23,627 nt of DNA from Rhodospirillaceae bacterium (GTDB lineage: Bacteria; Pseudomonadota; Alphaproteobacteria; UBA8366; GCA-2717185), in contig PBDC01000067.1 in assembly GCA_002717185.1 (NCBI GenBank), positions 1-23,627 on the forward strand. Direction: 5' to 3'. Shown piece by piece: positions 1 through 9,195 of this stretch (positions are counted from its first letter, which is position 1; each line of letters starts with the position of its first letter). The position numbers and the translations under genes were made by a program. The notes below the pieces were generated by a model. That model worked only from the letters and a program-made list of their open reading frames with translations. It made no database searches and was not told the origin of the DNA.

Positions 1-148
1 CACTATTACGATTTATCACCGGAAATAACGACAAATAGATTATAAAGTCTCAATTTTACAGGCATCACCTGTGTACTGCGACGCAATGCACTGTCGTATC
101 CAGTGGCTACTCGAAATTATCCTTAAGCTATTGGTTCCGATGAGGCTA

Positions 149-1147
149 TCAGGAACCATGCGCCTGCTTTCGCCAGCCGCGCATGACCTCATGACTTTCC
201 GGCGTGCCGTCATGCCAAGTACCGAACAATTTGTCGAGCGGAACCGTGCCATCGCCGCCGTAGTTACATTCAAAATAGCGGTGATGCAGGTAATGGTAAT
301 AACGCTGACCAATCGAACGCGCATTGGCTCCCTTGTTTTCCCACTTGTGGTATCCGACATGTCCCATCGCCGGCGTAAGTCCGGTCGCCTGTACATGGAA
401 GATAATATGGATCGGATGCGACAGCAGCACCCAATGCACAAGGATTCCGCTGAAATAAAGAACGTGCTCCACCGGATGCATCGACATGCCGGACCACGGT
501 CCAATATCTACATTCTTATGGTGCAGTTGATGCGCGGCACGATAAAACAAGCGGTAGTGAAGCAGGCGGTGAACAAAATAAAAGTGCGCATCACGGATCA
601 TTGGAATGGCACAAAATAGCAAAACAAAATAAAACGGATGCGCTTCCCAATTAAGCATCGGGATATAGCTATTCGCGAAAGCCCAAAGGGTCACGACCTC
701 GTAGGCGGACCAGATTAAGACCGCACTACCAGCCGTCCAAAACATGTTCTCGCGCACCTGATTGCCAAACAGAAAGCGCCGATGCGACACAGTAGGCGCC
801 TTGCGGTTCAACATGTACCGCTCCCCTTGCGCATTCTTCATGTAGAAGCGCCAATGCAGGCCACCAAAGATCAAAAAGGTCAGCGCTAAATTACGGCTGT
901 AAATGATGGCAATCCAATCCCATTGAAATGTTTTCATGGATGCCAGCTCCGGCGTCAGCCAGAACCAACTGATAATAGCGAGCCCCATATAGAGGATATT
1001 CATAGGCACGAAGTAGCCGGGGTAACCGAACAGAAACTTAGTCGCGGCAACCGGTTGCGGTGGCCACGAGAAAATCGGCGAGTCTGGAATAGCCTGAGGT
1101 GCTCCGCCTCGTGCTTCTAGCTCTGCTTCAAAGCTAGTTTCTGTCAT
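149..1147 (-). CDS. Fatty acid hydroxylase / sterol desaturase family membrane protein (copy 1)
   Basis: A 332-residue integral membrane di-iron oxygenase of the sterol desaturase superfamily. The eight-histidine ligand set is complete: H188-x4-H193, H206-x2-H209-H210, H224 and H228 inside GPWSGMSMHPVEH, and H285-x2-H288-H289. Several hydrophobic stretches (about 45-65, 80-97, 138-160, 171-185, 230-255) fit membrane helices. The family hydroxylates or desaturates lipid-type substrates; the substrate here is unknown. I chose the ATG at 1147 because GAGGAG lies 10 nt upstream; an in-frame ATG at 1171 would add 8 residues. It is the last gene of a minus-strand run after the deacylase and the SDR gene, 203 bp beyond the SDR stop. 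A homologue with the same motif layout lies at 4491-5498 on the other strand. Family call is secure, function is not. Confidence 0.88.
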   Translation of the reverse strand: MTETSFEAELEARGGAPQAIPDSPIFSWPPQPVAATKFLFGYPGYFVPMNILYMGLAIISWFWLTPELASMKTFQWDWIAIIYSRNLALTFLIFGGLHWRFYMKNAQGERYMLNRKAPTVSHRRFLFGNQVRENMFWTAGSAVLIWSAYEVVTLWAFANSYIPMLNWEAHPFYFVLLFCAIPMIRDAHFYFVHRLLHYRLFYRAAHQLHHKNVDIGPWSGMSMHPVEHVLYFSGILVHWVLLSHPIHIIFHVQATGLTPAMGHVGYHKWENKGANARSIGQRYYHYLHHRYFECNYGGDGTVPLDKLFGTWHDGTPESHEVMRGWRKQAHGS

Positions 1148-1350
1148 GGTCCTAGGTCTCCTCGGCAACATGAAACTGGCCGCACTTACCTACTGCACGT
1201 GCATGGGTCGAGCGTAAATATTGGTGAGGTTAAGAGCAACCATGACGCTGTTCAGCAAGAATCGCTAACAATCCTATTTTAACTAAGGGTTCAAAGAACA
1301 TTCTGTCCTGCGTTGCATGCGGAATGTTGGTAAGCGTTTAAATATGGCCG

Positions 1351-2139
1351 TTAGTCCATCACAACGCCGCCGCCGATATTCAGCACTTCGCCTGTAATTT
1401 CCGACGCTTCATTAGACGTCAGGAAGACGAAGCCGTTGGCGATATCGGACGCTGATTGCAAGCGCTGCAACGGGATTTCCTTGGCCGCGAACTCATCACT
1501 GAATTCGTCCAATGACTGCTCGATCCGTTTTCGTTCGACAAATCCGTCCCAAGCCATGCCCTCGTCTTTAATGTGGCCCGGCGCTATGGAATTGACCCGG
1601 ATCGCTGGTGCTAATTCCACCGCCATAGCGCGGCCGAACCCGATTACCGCGGCCTTGGATGCACAATAGACCGATATCTGCGGCCAACCGCGTTTACCCG
1701 CCTGTGATGCGGTGCTCGTTATGGAGGCGTTATCTCGGTCTCGGAGATATGGGATAGCCGCTTGGGTACACAACATCACACCTTTGGTGTTGACATCGAT
1801 AACCCGATCTATGTCGCCCGGTGACAAATCAACCAAGTCGCCCCTCACGTTGGTTCCAGCGTTGTTGATCAGCGCAGACATGCCACCCATCGCCTCTGCT
1901 GCTTTCGCCATCATCGTGCCAACAGCATCTGCGGCGCTGACGTCCGCGGCGGCACCATCTACCAAAGCCGGCTTTGCTTCCGATCGCAATCCTTCGACTG
2001 CCTTCATTACAAGAGCGTCGTCATAATCCGTCACGAAAACCTCCGCCCCCTCCGCAAGGAAGGCCCGCGCAGTGGCCAGGCCAATGGCGCCAGCACCACC
2101 AGTGATGACGGCTTTCGTTCCCTTCAAACGTTCGGTCAT
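1351..2139 (-). CDS. SDR-family NAD(P)-dependent oxidoreductase
   Basis: A classical short-chain dehydrogenase/reductase of 262 residues, the usual family length. It shows the nucleotide-binding TGGAGAIG (13-20), an acidic residue after strand 2 (D38 in VTDYD) that favours NAD(H) over NADP(H), NNAG (92-95), and a catalytic set of S145, Y158 and K162 (Y-x3-K). The C-terminus ends in the common INIGGGVVMD-type tail. The start at 2139 has GGAG about 7 nt upstream and lies 43 bp after the deacylase stop, so the two are probably co-transcribed. It would interconvert an alcohol and a ketone; the substrate cannot be read from the sequence, but the setting suggests a small catabolic or lipid-modifying pathway shared with its neighbours. 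Confidence 0.92.
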   Translation of the reverse strand: MTERLKGTKAVITGGAGAIGLATARAFLAEGAEVFVTDYDDALVMKAVEGLRSEAKPALVDGAAADVSAADAVGTMMAKAAEAMGGMSALINNAGTNVRGDLVDLSPGDIDRVIDVNTKGVMLCTQAAIPYLRDRDNASITSTASQAGKRGWPQISVYCASKAAVIGFGRAMAVELAPAIRVNSIAPGHIKDEGMAWDGFVERKRIEQSLDEFSDEFAAKEIPLQRLQSASDIANGFVFLTSNEASEITGEVLNIGGGVVMD

Positions 2140-2182
2140 GGCAAGGCTCCGTGCCGCAGCACTTTGTTAAGGGGGCTCGTGA

Positions 2183-3889
2183 CTAGTTCGCGCTGTTTGC
2201 CCTGTAATGGTTGTTGCGCAGTAACCGGCCCGGCAATGATCCCACATGTCGTCCGTCTTCCATCAGCACTTGGCCGTTTACGATGGTCATTCGGATCCCT
2301 TCGGCCGGCTGACGCATGCGCATAGCGCCGCCAGGAAAGTCGTGCACGACTTCGTTGGGCAGGGGACGCACCGTTTCCGGATCGAAGATTACGATGTCGG
2401 CCACCTTGCCAGGCTGCACCAGACCCCGATCATGCAATCCGAAGATTGATGCCGACTCGAAGGTTAACCGCTTAACCGCGTTTTCCAGAGACATAGCCTG
2501 CTTCTCGCGTACCCACTCAGCTAGTAAACGTGTGCTGTATCCAAAACCCGCCTGGAACTGTACATGTGCGCCACCATCCGACAAGCCAATCAGCGCATTG
2601 GGGTAGTTTAGGATTTCGGCTACCGCTTCTGGATCTGCGTTGACCTCACTTTGCAGGAAGGCAGTATCGAGGTTCTCTTCTACCGCCAAGTCAAGCATCG
2701 CATCGATTACACCCTTGCCTTGTTCCTGAGCGATCTCACCTATCGTCTTACCTTCCAGTCCCTTATTCTTGTCGAGCATGGCGTTCTGCACAGTCATGTG
2801 GTTCCACCACTGCCGGGAAATACCTCTGGGCGTGAAGTCAATCTTGAACTCGATTGCCTCCTCGTGAAGCTTCTTACGAATTTCCGGATCACTGTAGGCG
2901 CGCAGTTTCTCCTCGTCCGACGCGATCAGGATAGGATGCCAAGTTGGTAGTCCGCGAAAGGCCTGCGTGTTACGCATGGTGAAGAAGTCGGTGATCTCGT
3001 TCGGCGTGCACATGGGATAAGCACGTATGCCCTTCGCCACAGTCTCGTCGATTTTCGCCATCTGCTCCTTCCATTGGCCCGGATATTTCAAATTGTGCAG
3101 CAACGTGTTGTAAACAACTGGGCGTCCTGTCGCCTCGGACAGGCGGCTCATCAGTCCGTTATCTACCTCTGCACCATTGCCACCGCCGCTCTGAATAATA
3201 CCAGTACCAAGTTCACGCAGCACATCGCAGATGGCAAAGATCTCTTTCTCCTCCGCCCACAAAGCAGGCACGGGCACGCCTTGCGGGTCGAAATGGCCGG
3301 CATTACGCGACACCGAGAGACCTAGTGCCCCAGCTTGCATGCCCTCCCGAACAATCGTTCGCATCTCTTCGATCTCTTCATCGGTGGCAGCTCGCTCCTG
3401 AGCCGCTTCACCCATCACGTAAAACCGGATCGCCGAATGCCCCATCAGATTGCCGACATTCACACCGAGGCCGTTATCGAGCGTCTCCATGTAGTCGGGG
3501 ACACTCTCCCAGGTAACATTGATTGTGTTGAGAACTTCCATTGGAATTGCCTCGACATAGGACAGAAAGCCAGACAACCGTTCCTGGCTGCCGGGCCGAA
3601 CCGGGGCGAGCGAAAGTGAACAGTTGCCAAAAATCACCGAGGTGGCACCATGATCGCAGGAGCTGGAGCACATCGGGTCCCAGGTGACTTGCGCGTCGAA
3701 ATGGGTATGGTTATCGATGAAGCCTGGCGCTACCACCAGCCCTTCAGCATCGATAGTGCGGTCGGCCGAGCCACTCAGTTTGCCGATCTCGACAATTATG
3801 CCGTCTTTGACCGAAATGTCGCCACGATAGCCGGGCATACCCGAGCCGTCGACGATTAGACCGTTCCGAATTAAGAGATCATATGTCAT
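2183..3889 (-). CDS. N-acyl-D-amino-acid deacylase-type amidohydrolase
   Basis: A 568-residue metal-dependent amidohydrolase of the D-aminoacylase group. Visible marks are the N-terminal beta-sandwich start (LLIRNGLIVDGSG), the metal-site HTHFD (61-65), C90 in FGNC at the place of the zinc-ligand Cys of D-aminoacylases, H265 in TLLHN, and D438 in SDGGAH, followed by a C-terminal sandwich ending in the typical G-LLR-N tail. Known members cleave N-acyl-D-amino acids into D-amino acid and carboxylate, but annotated members include enzymes of uncertain substrate. ATG at 3889 is preceded by AAGGAA at suitable spacing. It is the first gene of the minus-strand run, divergent from the CMD gene at 4045 across 155 bp that contain an inverted repeat. 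A cytoplasmic enzyme is likely: I see no signal peptide. Confidence 0.85.
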   Translation of the reverse strand: MTYDLLIRNGLIVDGSGMPGYRGDISVKDGIIVEIGKLSGSADRTIDAEGLVVAPGFIDNHTHFDAQVTWDPMCSSSCDHGATSVIFGNCSLSLAPVRPGSQERLSGFLSYVEAIPMEVLNTINVTWESVPDYMETLDNGLGVNVGNLMGHSAIRFYVMGEAAQERAATDEEIEEMRTIVREGMQAGALGLSVSRNAGHFDPQGVPVPALWAEEKEIFAICDVLRELGTGIIQSGGGNGAEVDNGLMSRLSEATGRPVVYNTLLHNLKYPGQWKEQMAKIDETVAKGIRAYPMCTPNEITDFFTMRNTQAFRGLPTWHPILIASDEEKLRAYSDPEIRKKLHEEAIEFKIDFTPRGISRQWWNHMTVQNAMLDKNKGLEGKTIGEIAQEQGKGVIDAMLDLAVEENLDTAFLQSEVNADPEAVAEILNYPNALIGLSDGGAHVQFQAGFGYSTRLLAEWVREKQAMSLENAVKRLTFESASIFGLHDRGLVQPGKVADIVIFDPETVRPLPNEVVHDFPGGAMRMRQPAEGIRMTIVNGQVLMEDGRHVGSLPGRLLRNNHYRANSAN

Positions 3890-3912
3890 CCCACATTCCT
3901 TCGCCTGATTAA

Positions 3913-3947
3913 ACCGTCACAACCTTCTCTTCAGGTTAGACAACGGT
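3913..3947. promoter_or_regulatory. Nested inverted repeat in a divergent promoter region
   Basis: ACCGT (3913-3917) and AACCT (3921-3925) are mirrored by AGGTT (3933-3937) and ACGGT (3943-3947). The inner arms are 7 nt apart; the spacing between outer and inner arms differs by two bases between the two sides. It sits between the divergent starts of the deacylase (3889) and the CMD gene (4045), 24 bp from the former. It could be an operator serving both directions, but no regulator gene is in the window. Confidence 0.35.
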
Positions 3948-4044
3948 GATTCCGAATACAAATAGCGACAGAGCTGGTCCGTGTTGCACGTAGCGTTATG
4001 CTTTAGCGATCACCACTTCCAATCAAAATAAGGAGGGCATTCTA

Positions 4045-4410
4045 ATGGAAAATAACGACAAACGAGAGAAGGGCCGAGAGATCGTTGGTAAACTTTTCAA
4101 GGACGGTCCGGTTGGCGAGATGATACCTATGCCAAAGCGGTTCCGGCGCTTCACTGTCGATCATGTTTTTGGTGAGGTCTGGCAAGGCGAGGACCTGGAG
4201 ATCACTGAACGCTCCTTGATCACCTGCGCAATGCTGGTTGCGCTCAATCGAGAGGACGAGATGCGGGTCCACTTTACCGGTGCTCGAAATCTCGGCCATC
4301 CGCGTGAAAAAATCGAAGAGCTGATTATCCATGCAGCGCACTATGCCGGTTGGCCCGCTGCCGTAAGTGGCTTCCGTGCACTGGCTGATGTGTGGCCACC
4401 AGAGAATTAA
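4045..4410 (+). CDS. Carboxymuconolactone decarboxylase (CMD) family protein
   Basis: A 121-residue all-alpha protein of the PcaC-like CMD family, close to the usual length. The conserved block GEVW...ER-L-T-A-L-AL (about 45-72) and H-x3-A-x3-G-x3-E-I-E-x6-Y-G-PAA (about 82-108) are seen. There is one Cys in ITCAML and no CxxC, so it is not an AhpD-type peroxidase. The strong site AAGGAGGG (4030-4037) sets the start. True PcaC acts in the protocatechuate pathway, but no other pca gene is nearby; relatives in this family are often uncharacterised partners in catabolic clusters. It lies 80 bp upstream of the second desaturase-family gene on the same strand. Confidence 0.85.
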   Translation: MENNDKREKGREIVGKLFKDGPVGEMIPMPKRFRRFTVDHVFGEVWQGEDLEITERSLITCAMLVALNREDEMRVHFTGARNLGHPREKIEELIIHAAHYAGWPAAVSGFRALADVWPPEN

Positions 4411-4490
4411 GAACGAGAAATTCCTGCGTTTGCCGCTGGATTCAGAAATCGATTATGCTGCGGGCGTAGTTCCAAGCGAAGAGTTGATAT

Positions 4491-5498
4491 ATGAGAAAAA
4501 CCTCGACATACACGCGCAATGAGAGAGGCGAATGGCGCCCCCAATACAAAATAGTTCCGGCGCCGATCAACGACTGGCCACCACGGTTTGGTGCTTTAGC
4601 GCGCTGGATGTTTTCCTTTCCGGGATATCTATGGCCGCTCAATCTCTTCTGGGTGGGCATCACGCTCGCCACTTGGACTTGGCTTACGCCAGCGCTGGAG
4701 GCCATGCAGACGTTCGAGTTATGGTGGGTCTCGCTGATCCTCTGTCGAAACCTCGCGCTCACCTTACTCCTGTTTGGCGGTTTGCATCTTTACCTCCACG
4801 TCTTCCATGGACAAGGCTCCTCCTATCGCTTCACCTTAAAACCTCTCGCAACCAACAGCGGACGGTTCCTATTCCGCAATCAGGTGTTCGATAACATGCT
4901 CCGCACCCTCTTCTCTGCAGTCCCCATTTTTACGGGCTTCGAGATTTTGACCTATTGGGGCTTTGCCAACGGATATTTGGGCTATCCTGGCGTGGCGGCC
5001 GATCCGTTTTTGTTTTGGGGTTGGTTTATCTTTCTGCTTCTAATGGGACCAGTTATTCACTCGATACATTTCTATCTCGGCCACAGACTGCTGCATAAAC
5101 GGTGGCTTTACCTGCGAGTACACGCCTTGCATCATCACAATGTCGAGGTTGGCCCCTGGTCTGGGCTCGCCATGCACCCGGTCGAGCATGCAATCTACTT
5201 CTCAACTGTGATCGTGCAGTGGTTAATGGCGTTGCATCCAATGAATGCGCTGTTCCAAATCCAGCTCGCGATCTTTAACGCGGCTACAGCGCATACTGGC
5301 TTCGAACGGATAAAATTCAGCGACTGGTTTATGATCGAGGGCGGTAGCCATTTTCACTACCTTCACCACAAACATTTCGAATGCAACTACGGTGGCAGTT
5401 TGGTGGTTCTGGATAGGCTCTTTGGTACATTCCACGACGGCAGTGAAGCCGGCGATGCTGTCATGCGACAGCGTTTGCGCGCCATTAGCAGGGCGTAA
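4491..5498 (+). CDS. Fatty acid hydroxylase / sterol desaturase family membrane protein (copy 2)
   Basis: A 335-residue homologue of the protein at 149-1147. It has the full di-iron histidine set: H193-x4-H198, H211-x2-H214-H215, H229 and H233 in GPWSGLAMHPVEH, and H289-x2-H292-H293, followed by FECNYGG as in copy 1. Hydrophobic segments (about 40-65, 77-97, 140-162, 172-190, 235-265) predict an inner-membrane protein. Both copies share a P-x-WLTP-L-M-TF block near residues 62-76, which marks them as one subfamily despite clear divergence elsewhere. The start at 4491 has a weak purine-rich site (GAAGAG). It follows the CMD gene and may be translated from the same message. Substrate unknown. 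Confidence 0.88.
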   Translation: MRKTSTYTRNERGEWRPQYKIVPAPINDWPPRFGALARWMFSFPGYLWPLNLFWVGITLATWTWLTPALEAMQTFELWWVSLILCRNLALTLLLFGGLHLYLHVFHGQGSSYRFTLKPLATNSGRFLFRNQVFDNMLRTLFSAVPIFTGFEILTYWGFANGYLGYPGVAADPFLFWGWFIFLLLMGPVIHSIHFYLGHRLLHKRWLYLRVHALHHHNVEVGPWSGLAMHPVEHAIYFSTVIVQWLMALHPMNALFQIQLAIFNAATAHTGFERIKFSDWFMIEGGSHFHYLHHKHFECNYGGSLVVLDRLFGTFHDGSEAGDAVMRQRLRAISRA

Positions 5499-5784
5499 CT
5501 GGGAGCGTAGCTTGCACAAATAGTTCAGTTGCTAGCACAACTAGCATACCGTGACGGAGCACGTTCATTATTCTGCTTGCGAGAACAATCTCATACAAAT
5601 TCGTCCAATTCTCTTTTGCCAGCAAGCGGAACCGTGCAATCATAAGGGCTTAAGATTCCAACGGTTGAATTTTCCACCAGATATTCCTGCCGCCATATTC
5701 GAGTGGTAATACAGTTTTGATTATCCCCGTTGTGGGATCCGGACGACAACTGCGACTGCAGAGTAAGAACAGGGAGAAAAAGCA
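5499..5784. other. Non-coding leader region upstream of fhs
   Basis: No convincing gene. Two small hairpins are visible: TGCTAG/CTAGCA with a 5-nt loop (5530-5546), and ATCCC/GGGAT with a 6-nt loop (5723-5738). Neither is followed by a T-run, so neither is a clear terminator. The fhs ribosome site AGGGAG lies at 5771-5776. I recognise no riboswitch. Confidence 0.4.
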
Positions 5785-7461
5785 ATGGCCCCGAAGAGCG
5801 ATATAGAGATTGCCCGTGCCGCAAACATGCAACCTGTTGATGAGATAGGGGCGAAACTCGGCATACCTGCGGAAAGCCTGCTGCAATACGGGCCCTATAA
5901 GGCCAAGCTGTCTGCCGACTACATTAAATCGCTAGAGGACAAGCCAGACGGAAAATTAATTCTGGTCACCGCCATCACCCCTACCCCTGCGGGTGAAGGC
6001 AAGACGACGACCTCTGTGGGGCTCGGTGATGGGCTAAACCGCATCGGTAAGAACACAATTACCTGCCTGCGCGAGCCTAGCTTAGGCCCCTGCTTCGGCA
6101 TGAAAGGCGGTGCAGCCGGAGGTGGCTACGCCCAGGTGGTGCCGATGGAGGATATTAACCTGCACTTTACCGGCGACATGCACGCTATCGGTACGGCGCA
6201 CAATCTATTGTCCGCGTTGGTCGATAACCACATCTATTGGGGTAACGAACTCAATATAGACGCCCGTCGGGTCACCTGGCGGCGCGTGCTGGATATGAAC
6301 GAACGCGCGCTTCGCGATATCGTTACTTCGTTAGGTGGTGTGCCGAATGGCTTCCCTCGCCAATCTGGCTTCGATATTACGGTGGCCTCGGAAATCATGG
6401 CTATCTTCTGCCTCGCCCGAGATCTTGAAGATCTGCAGGAGCGGTTATCCAACATCGTCGTTGGATACACGCGCGACCGAGAACCAGTGCGCGCTCGCGA
6501 CGTGAAGGGACATGGCCCAATGACCGTTCTGCTGCGCGACGCGCTGATGCCTAACTTGGTGCAGACGTTGGAAAACAACCCGGCCTTCATTCATGGCGGT
6601 CCCTTCGCCAACATCGCTCATGGCTGCAACACCGTGCTCGCAACAACAACGGCCTTAAAGATGGCGGATTATGTTGTGACGGAGGCTGGCTTTGGAGCCG
6701 ACCTGGGCGCGGAGAAATTCTTTGATATCAAGTGCCGTAAGGCAAACCTTAAACCCTCCGCCGCGGTCGTCGTCGCGACAGTGCGTGCGCTGAAAATGCA
6801 TGGTGGCGTTGCGCGCGGGGACCTGGGCGAGGAGAATGTTGAGGCAGTGCGCGCAGGACTCGAGAATCTAGGCCGCCACATCGGCAATATCCGAAAGTTT
6901 GGCGTGCCACCAGTTGTCGCCATCAACCAATTTATCGCCGACACCGATGAGGAAATGGCGGTTGTGCGCGATTTTTGCGAGGGTCTAAAGGTTGACGCTT
7001 TCGTTTGTTCCCATTGGGCCAATGGCGGTGCCGGCACTGAAGAACTGGCGACCAAAGTAGCGGAAATCGCAGATAGTGGTGAGGCGGATTTCAAGCCACT
7101 CTACGATGATGACCTATCTTTGTGGGACAAGATCCGCACCGTTGCCAAGGAGATATACGGCGCCGACGACGCCACAGCTGACGCCAGCGTCTTCAACCAG
7201 ATCAAGCAGTATGAGGATCAGGGCTTTGCTAAGTTTCCAGTCTGCATGGCCAAGACACAGTACAGTTTCTCGGCCAACCCGGACCTAAAGGGGGCGCCAT
7301 CAGGCTTCACCGTTCCGGTACGAGAGGTGCGGCTGTCAGCGGGGGCAGAGTTTCTGGTCGTCATCTGTGGTGCGATCATGACCATGCCCGGCCTACCAAG
7401 GGTTCCGGCGGCCAACAGCATTCATATCAACGACAAGGGCGATGTCGTAGGTTTATTCTAG
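5785..7461 (+). CDS. fhs: Formate--tetrahydrofolate ligase
   Basis: Catalyses ATP-dependent joining of formate to tetrahydrofolate to give 10-formyl-THF in the cytoplasm, feeding purine, formyl-Met and serine synthesis or, in methylotroph-like metabolism, the C1 pool. The 558-residue length is standard. The nucleotide-binding [11 protein letters not shown] (65-75), the [20 protein letters not shown] block and the HFTGD-HAI segment are all intact. ATG at 5785 follows AGGGAG by 8 nt. The gene is followed after 30 bp by the fused formate dehydrogenase beta subunit and then the alpha subunit, so formate entering this module can be assimilated (Fhs) or oxidised (Fdh). Identity is secure. Confidence 0.97.
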   Translation: MAPKSDIEIARAANMQPVDEIGAKLGIPAESLLQYGPYKAKLSADYIKSLEDKPDGKLILVTAITPTPAGEGKTTTSVGLGDGLNRIGKNTITCLREPSLGPCFGMKGGAAGGGYAQVVPMEDINLHFTGDMHAIGTAHNLLSALVDNHIYWGNELNIDARRVTWRRVLDMNERALRDIVTSLGGVPNGFPRQSGFDITVASEIMAIFCLARDLEDLQERLSNIVVGYTRDREPVRARDVKGHGPMTVLLRDALMPNLVQTLENNPAFIHGGPFANIAHGCNTVLATTTALKMADYVVTEAGFGADLGAEKFFDIKCRKANLKPSAAVVVATVRALKMHGGVARGDLGEENVEAVRAGLENLGRHIGNIRKFGVPPVVAINQFIADTDEEMAVVRDFCEGLKVDAFVCSHWANGGAGTEELATKVAEIADSGEADFKPLYDDDLSLWDKIRTVAKEIYGADDATADASVFNQIKQYEDQGFAKFPVCMAKTQYSFSANPDLKGAPSGFTVPVREVRLSAGAEFLVVICGAIMTMPGLPRVPAANSIHINDKGDVVGLF

Positions 7462-7491
7462 TCACCATTAAACGCATATTACGGAGCAACC

Positions 7492-9195
7492 ATGTCAGAG
7501 GGTGAAAAGATCGTCCGCAAGCGGCAACATCCTGGCCGCGGGCGCGGTAAAGGCCGTGCCCACCCCAAAGGCCGGCAGCTCAATCCCTCTGTCCAAGCGG
7601 AAATATCAGTTCTGCTTGGCGATCGTCCGCGCAGTCGCGATCTACTGATCGAACACCTGCACCTGATACAGGATAGCCTGGGCTGTCTGCCAGCTACCCA
7701 TTTAGCAGCACTGGCCGACGAAATGAACATGCCAATGGCGGAAGTTTACGAAGTCGCGTCGTTCTACGCTCATTTCGATATCGTCCGTGAGGAAGAAGAG
7801 AGGCCTCCTGCACTTACGGTTAGGGTCTGCGATAGCCTGACCTGTGAAATGATGGGTGCACAGGAACTGCTTAAAGAACTGGGAAAAGAATATGATGGGT
7901 TGGTGCGCGTCGTCCCTGCGCCCTGTATGGGCCGTTGCGATAATGCCCCAATCGCTGAAGTCAGCCATCGCCACGTTACTAATGCTACGGTTGAGAATAT
8001 TTGCAAAACAATCGATGAAGGTAACTTTTCACCGCTGGTACCCGATTATCGCGATCTAAATGACTATCAAGCCAACGGTGGTTACAAGCTGCTTCGCGAC
8101 TGCCGTAACGGCAGGATGACTGTTGAGAACCTCCTATCCGCACTCGACGATTCCGGATTACGCGGGCTGGGTGGCGCGGGGTTTCCGACAGGACGAAAAT
8201 GGCAGTTCGTGCGAGCTGAACCAAAACCGCGCTACCTGGCGGTCAATGCCGATGAAGGTGAACCCGGTACTTTTAAAGACAGGCACTATCTAGAGACCGA
8301 CCCACACCGTTTTCTCGAAGGCATGCTTATCGCCGCTTGGGCAGTCGAGGCTGACCGCGTATATATCTATTTGCGCGATGAATACCCGCATTTAAACAAT
8401 GTATTGCGATCTGAACTTAAAAATTTAGTTGAAAAAAATTTAATCGAAGATGACTTTGTCGAATTGCGCCGCGGCGCTGGTGCCTACATTTGCGGCGAAG
8501 AATCGGCAATGATCGAAAGCCTAGAGGGTAAACGCGGCCTACCCCGGCACCGTCCACCGTATGTGGCACAGGTCGGTTTGTTCAACCGTCCCACCCTAGT
8601 GAACAATGTTGAGACCCTATATTGGATCCGCGACATAGTAGAGAAAGGTGCTCCTTGGTTTGCGGGACAGGGCCGCAACGGAGGCAAGGGACTGCGCAGC
8701 TATTCTGTCTCCGGCCGTGTCAGTGAGCCAGGCGTAAAGCTGGCGCCCGCCGGCATAACCGCGCGAGAATTGATCGAGGAGTTTTGTGGCGGCATGGCAG
8801 ATGGTCACGTCTTTAAGGCGTATCTACCGGGCGGCGCATCCGGTGGGATCCTGCCGGCATCAAAAGGCAACTTACCTCTTGAATTCGGCAAACTCGAAGC
8901 CGAAGGCTGCTTCGTCGGAAGTCACGCGGTTGTTATTCTGTCCGACCAAGATGATATGGGCGATGTGGCACGCAACCTCATGCGTTTTTTCGAAGATGAG
9001 AGTTGCGGTCAATGCACGCCATGCAGGGTTGGTACTGAAAAGGCTGTCGCCCTAATGTCAAACGAGACCTGGGATAAACCTCTACTAGAAGAACTTGGCC
9101 GCGCTATGACCGACGCCTCGATTTGCGGTCTTGGGCAAGCAGCAGCTAATCCTCTCTTCTCCGTCCTTAAGCATTTCCGCGAGGAAGTCGCATGA
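7492..9195 (+). CDS. fdh1B: NAD-dependent formate dehydrogenase, fused gamma-beta (NuoE-NuoF-like) subunit
   Basis: A 567-residue fusion corresponding to FdsG plus FdsB, matching the Fdh1B layout of Methylorubrum. After a basic N-terminal tail (HPGRGRGKGRAHPKGR), the NuoE-like thioredoxin-fold [2Fe-2S] domain spans about 45-165 with ligands C113, C118, C145 and C149. The NuoF-like domain follows with GLGGAGFPTG (about 225-235) and NADEGEPGTFKD for FMN/NAD binding, RRGAGAYICGEE, and a C-terminal [4Fe-4S] site at C505, C508, C511 and C545. It takes electrons from the alpha subunit and reduces NAD+. The site ACGGAG precedes ATG 7492. Its stop overlaps the next start as ATGA, so the subunits are probably translationally coupled. 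Confidence 0.95.
   Translation: MSEGEKIVRKRQHPGRGRGKGRAHPKGRQLNPSVQAEISVLLGDRPRSRDLLIEHLHLIQDSLGCLPATHLAALADEMNMPMAEVYEVASFYAHFDIVREEEERPPALTVRVCDSLTCEMMGAQELLKELGKEYDGLVRVVPAPCMGRCDNAPIAEVSHRHVTNATVENICKTIDEGNFSPLVPDYRDLNDYQANGGYKLLRDCRNGRMTVENLLSALDDSGLRGLGGAGFPTGRKWQFVRAEPKPRYLAVNADEGEPGTFKDRHYLETDPHRFLEGMLIAAWAVEADRVYIYLRDEYPHLNNVLRSELKNLVEKNLIEDDFVELRRGAGAYICGEESAMIESLEGKRGLPRHRPPYVAQVGLFNRPTLVNNVETLYWIRDIVEKGAPWFAGQGRNGGKGLRSYSVSGRVSEPGVKLAPAGITARELIEEFCGGMADGHVFKAYLPGGASGGILPASKGNLPLEFGKLEAEGCFVGSHAVVILSDQDDMGDVARNLMRFFEDESCGQCTPCRVGTEKAVALMSNETWDKPLLEELGRAMTDASICGLGQAAANPLFSVLKHFREEVA

Noticed and set aside
1..148. Left edge of the window
   Set aside because: No supported gene, hairpin or promoter could be recognised in this short stretch.
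71..619. 182-codon plus-strand frame opposite the first desaturase gene
   Set aside because: The minus-strand gene has all family histidines; this frame has no recognisable motif.
6669..7094. 141-codon minus-strand frame inside fhs
   Set aside because: Mirror of a well-supported fhs; composition typical of a codon-phase shadow.
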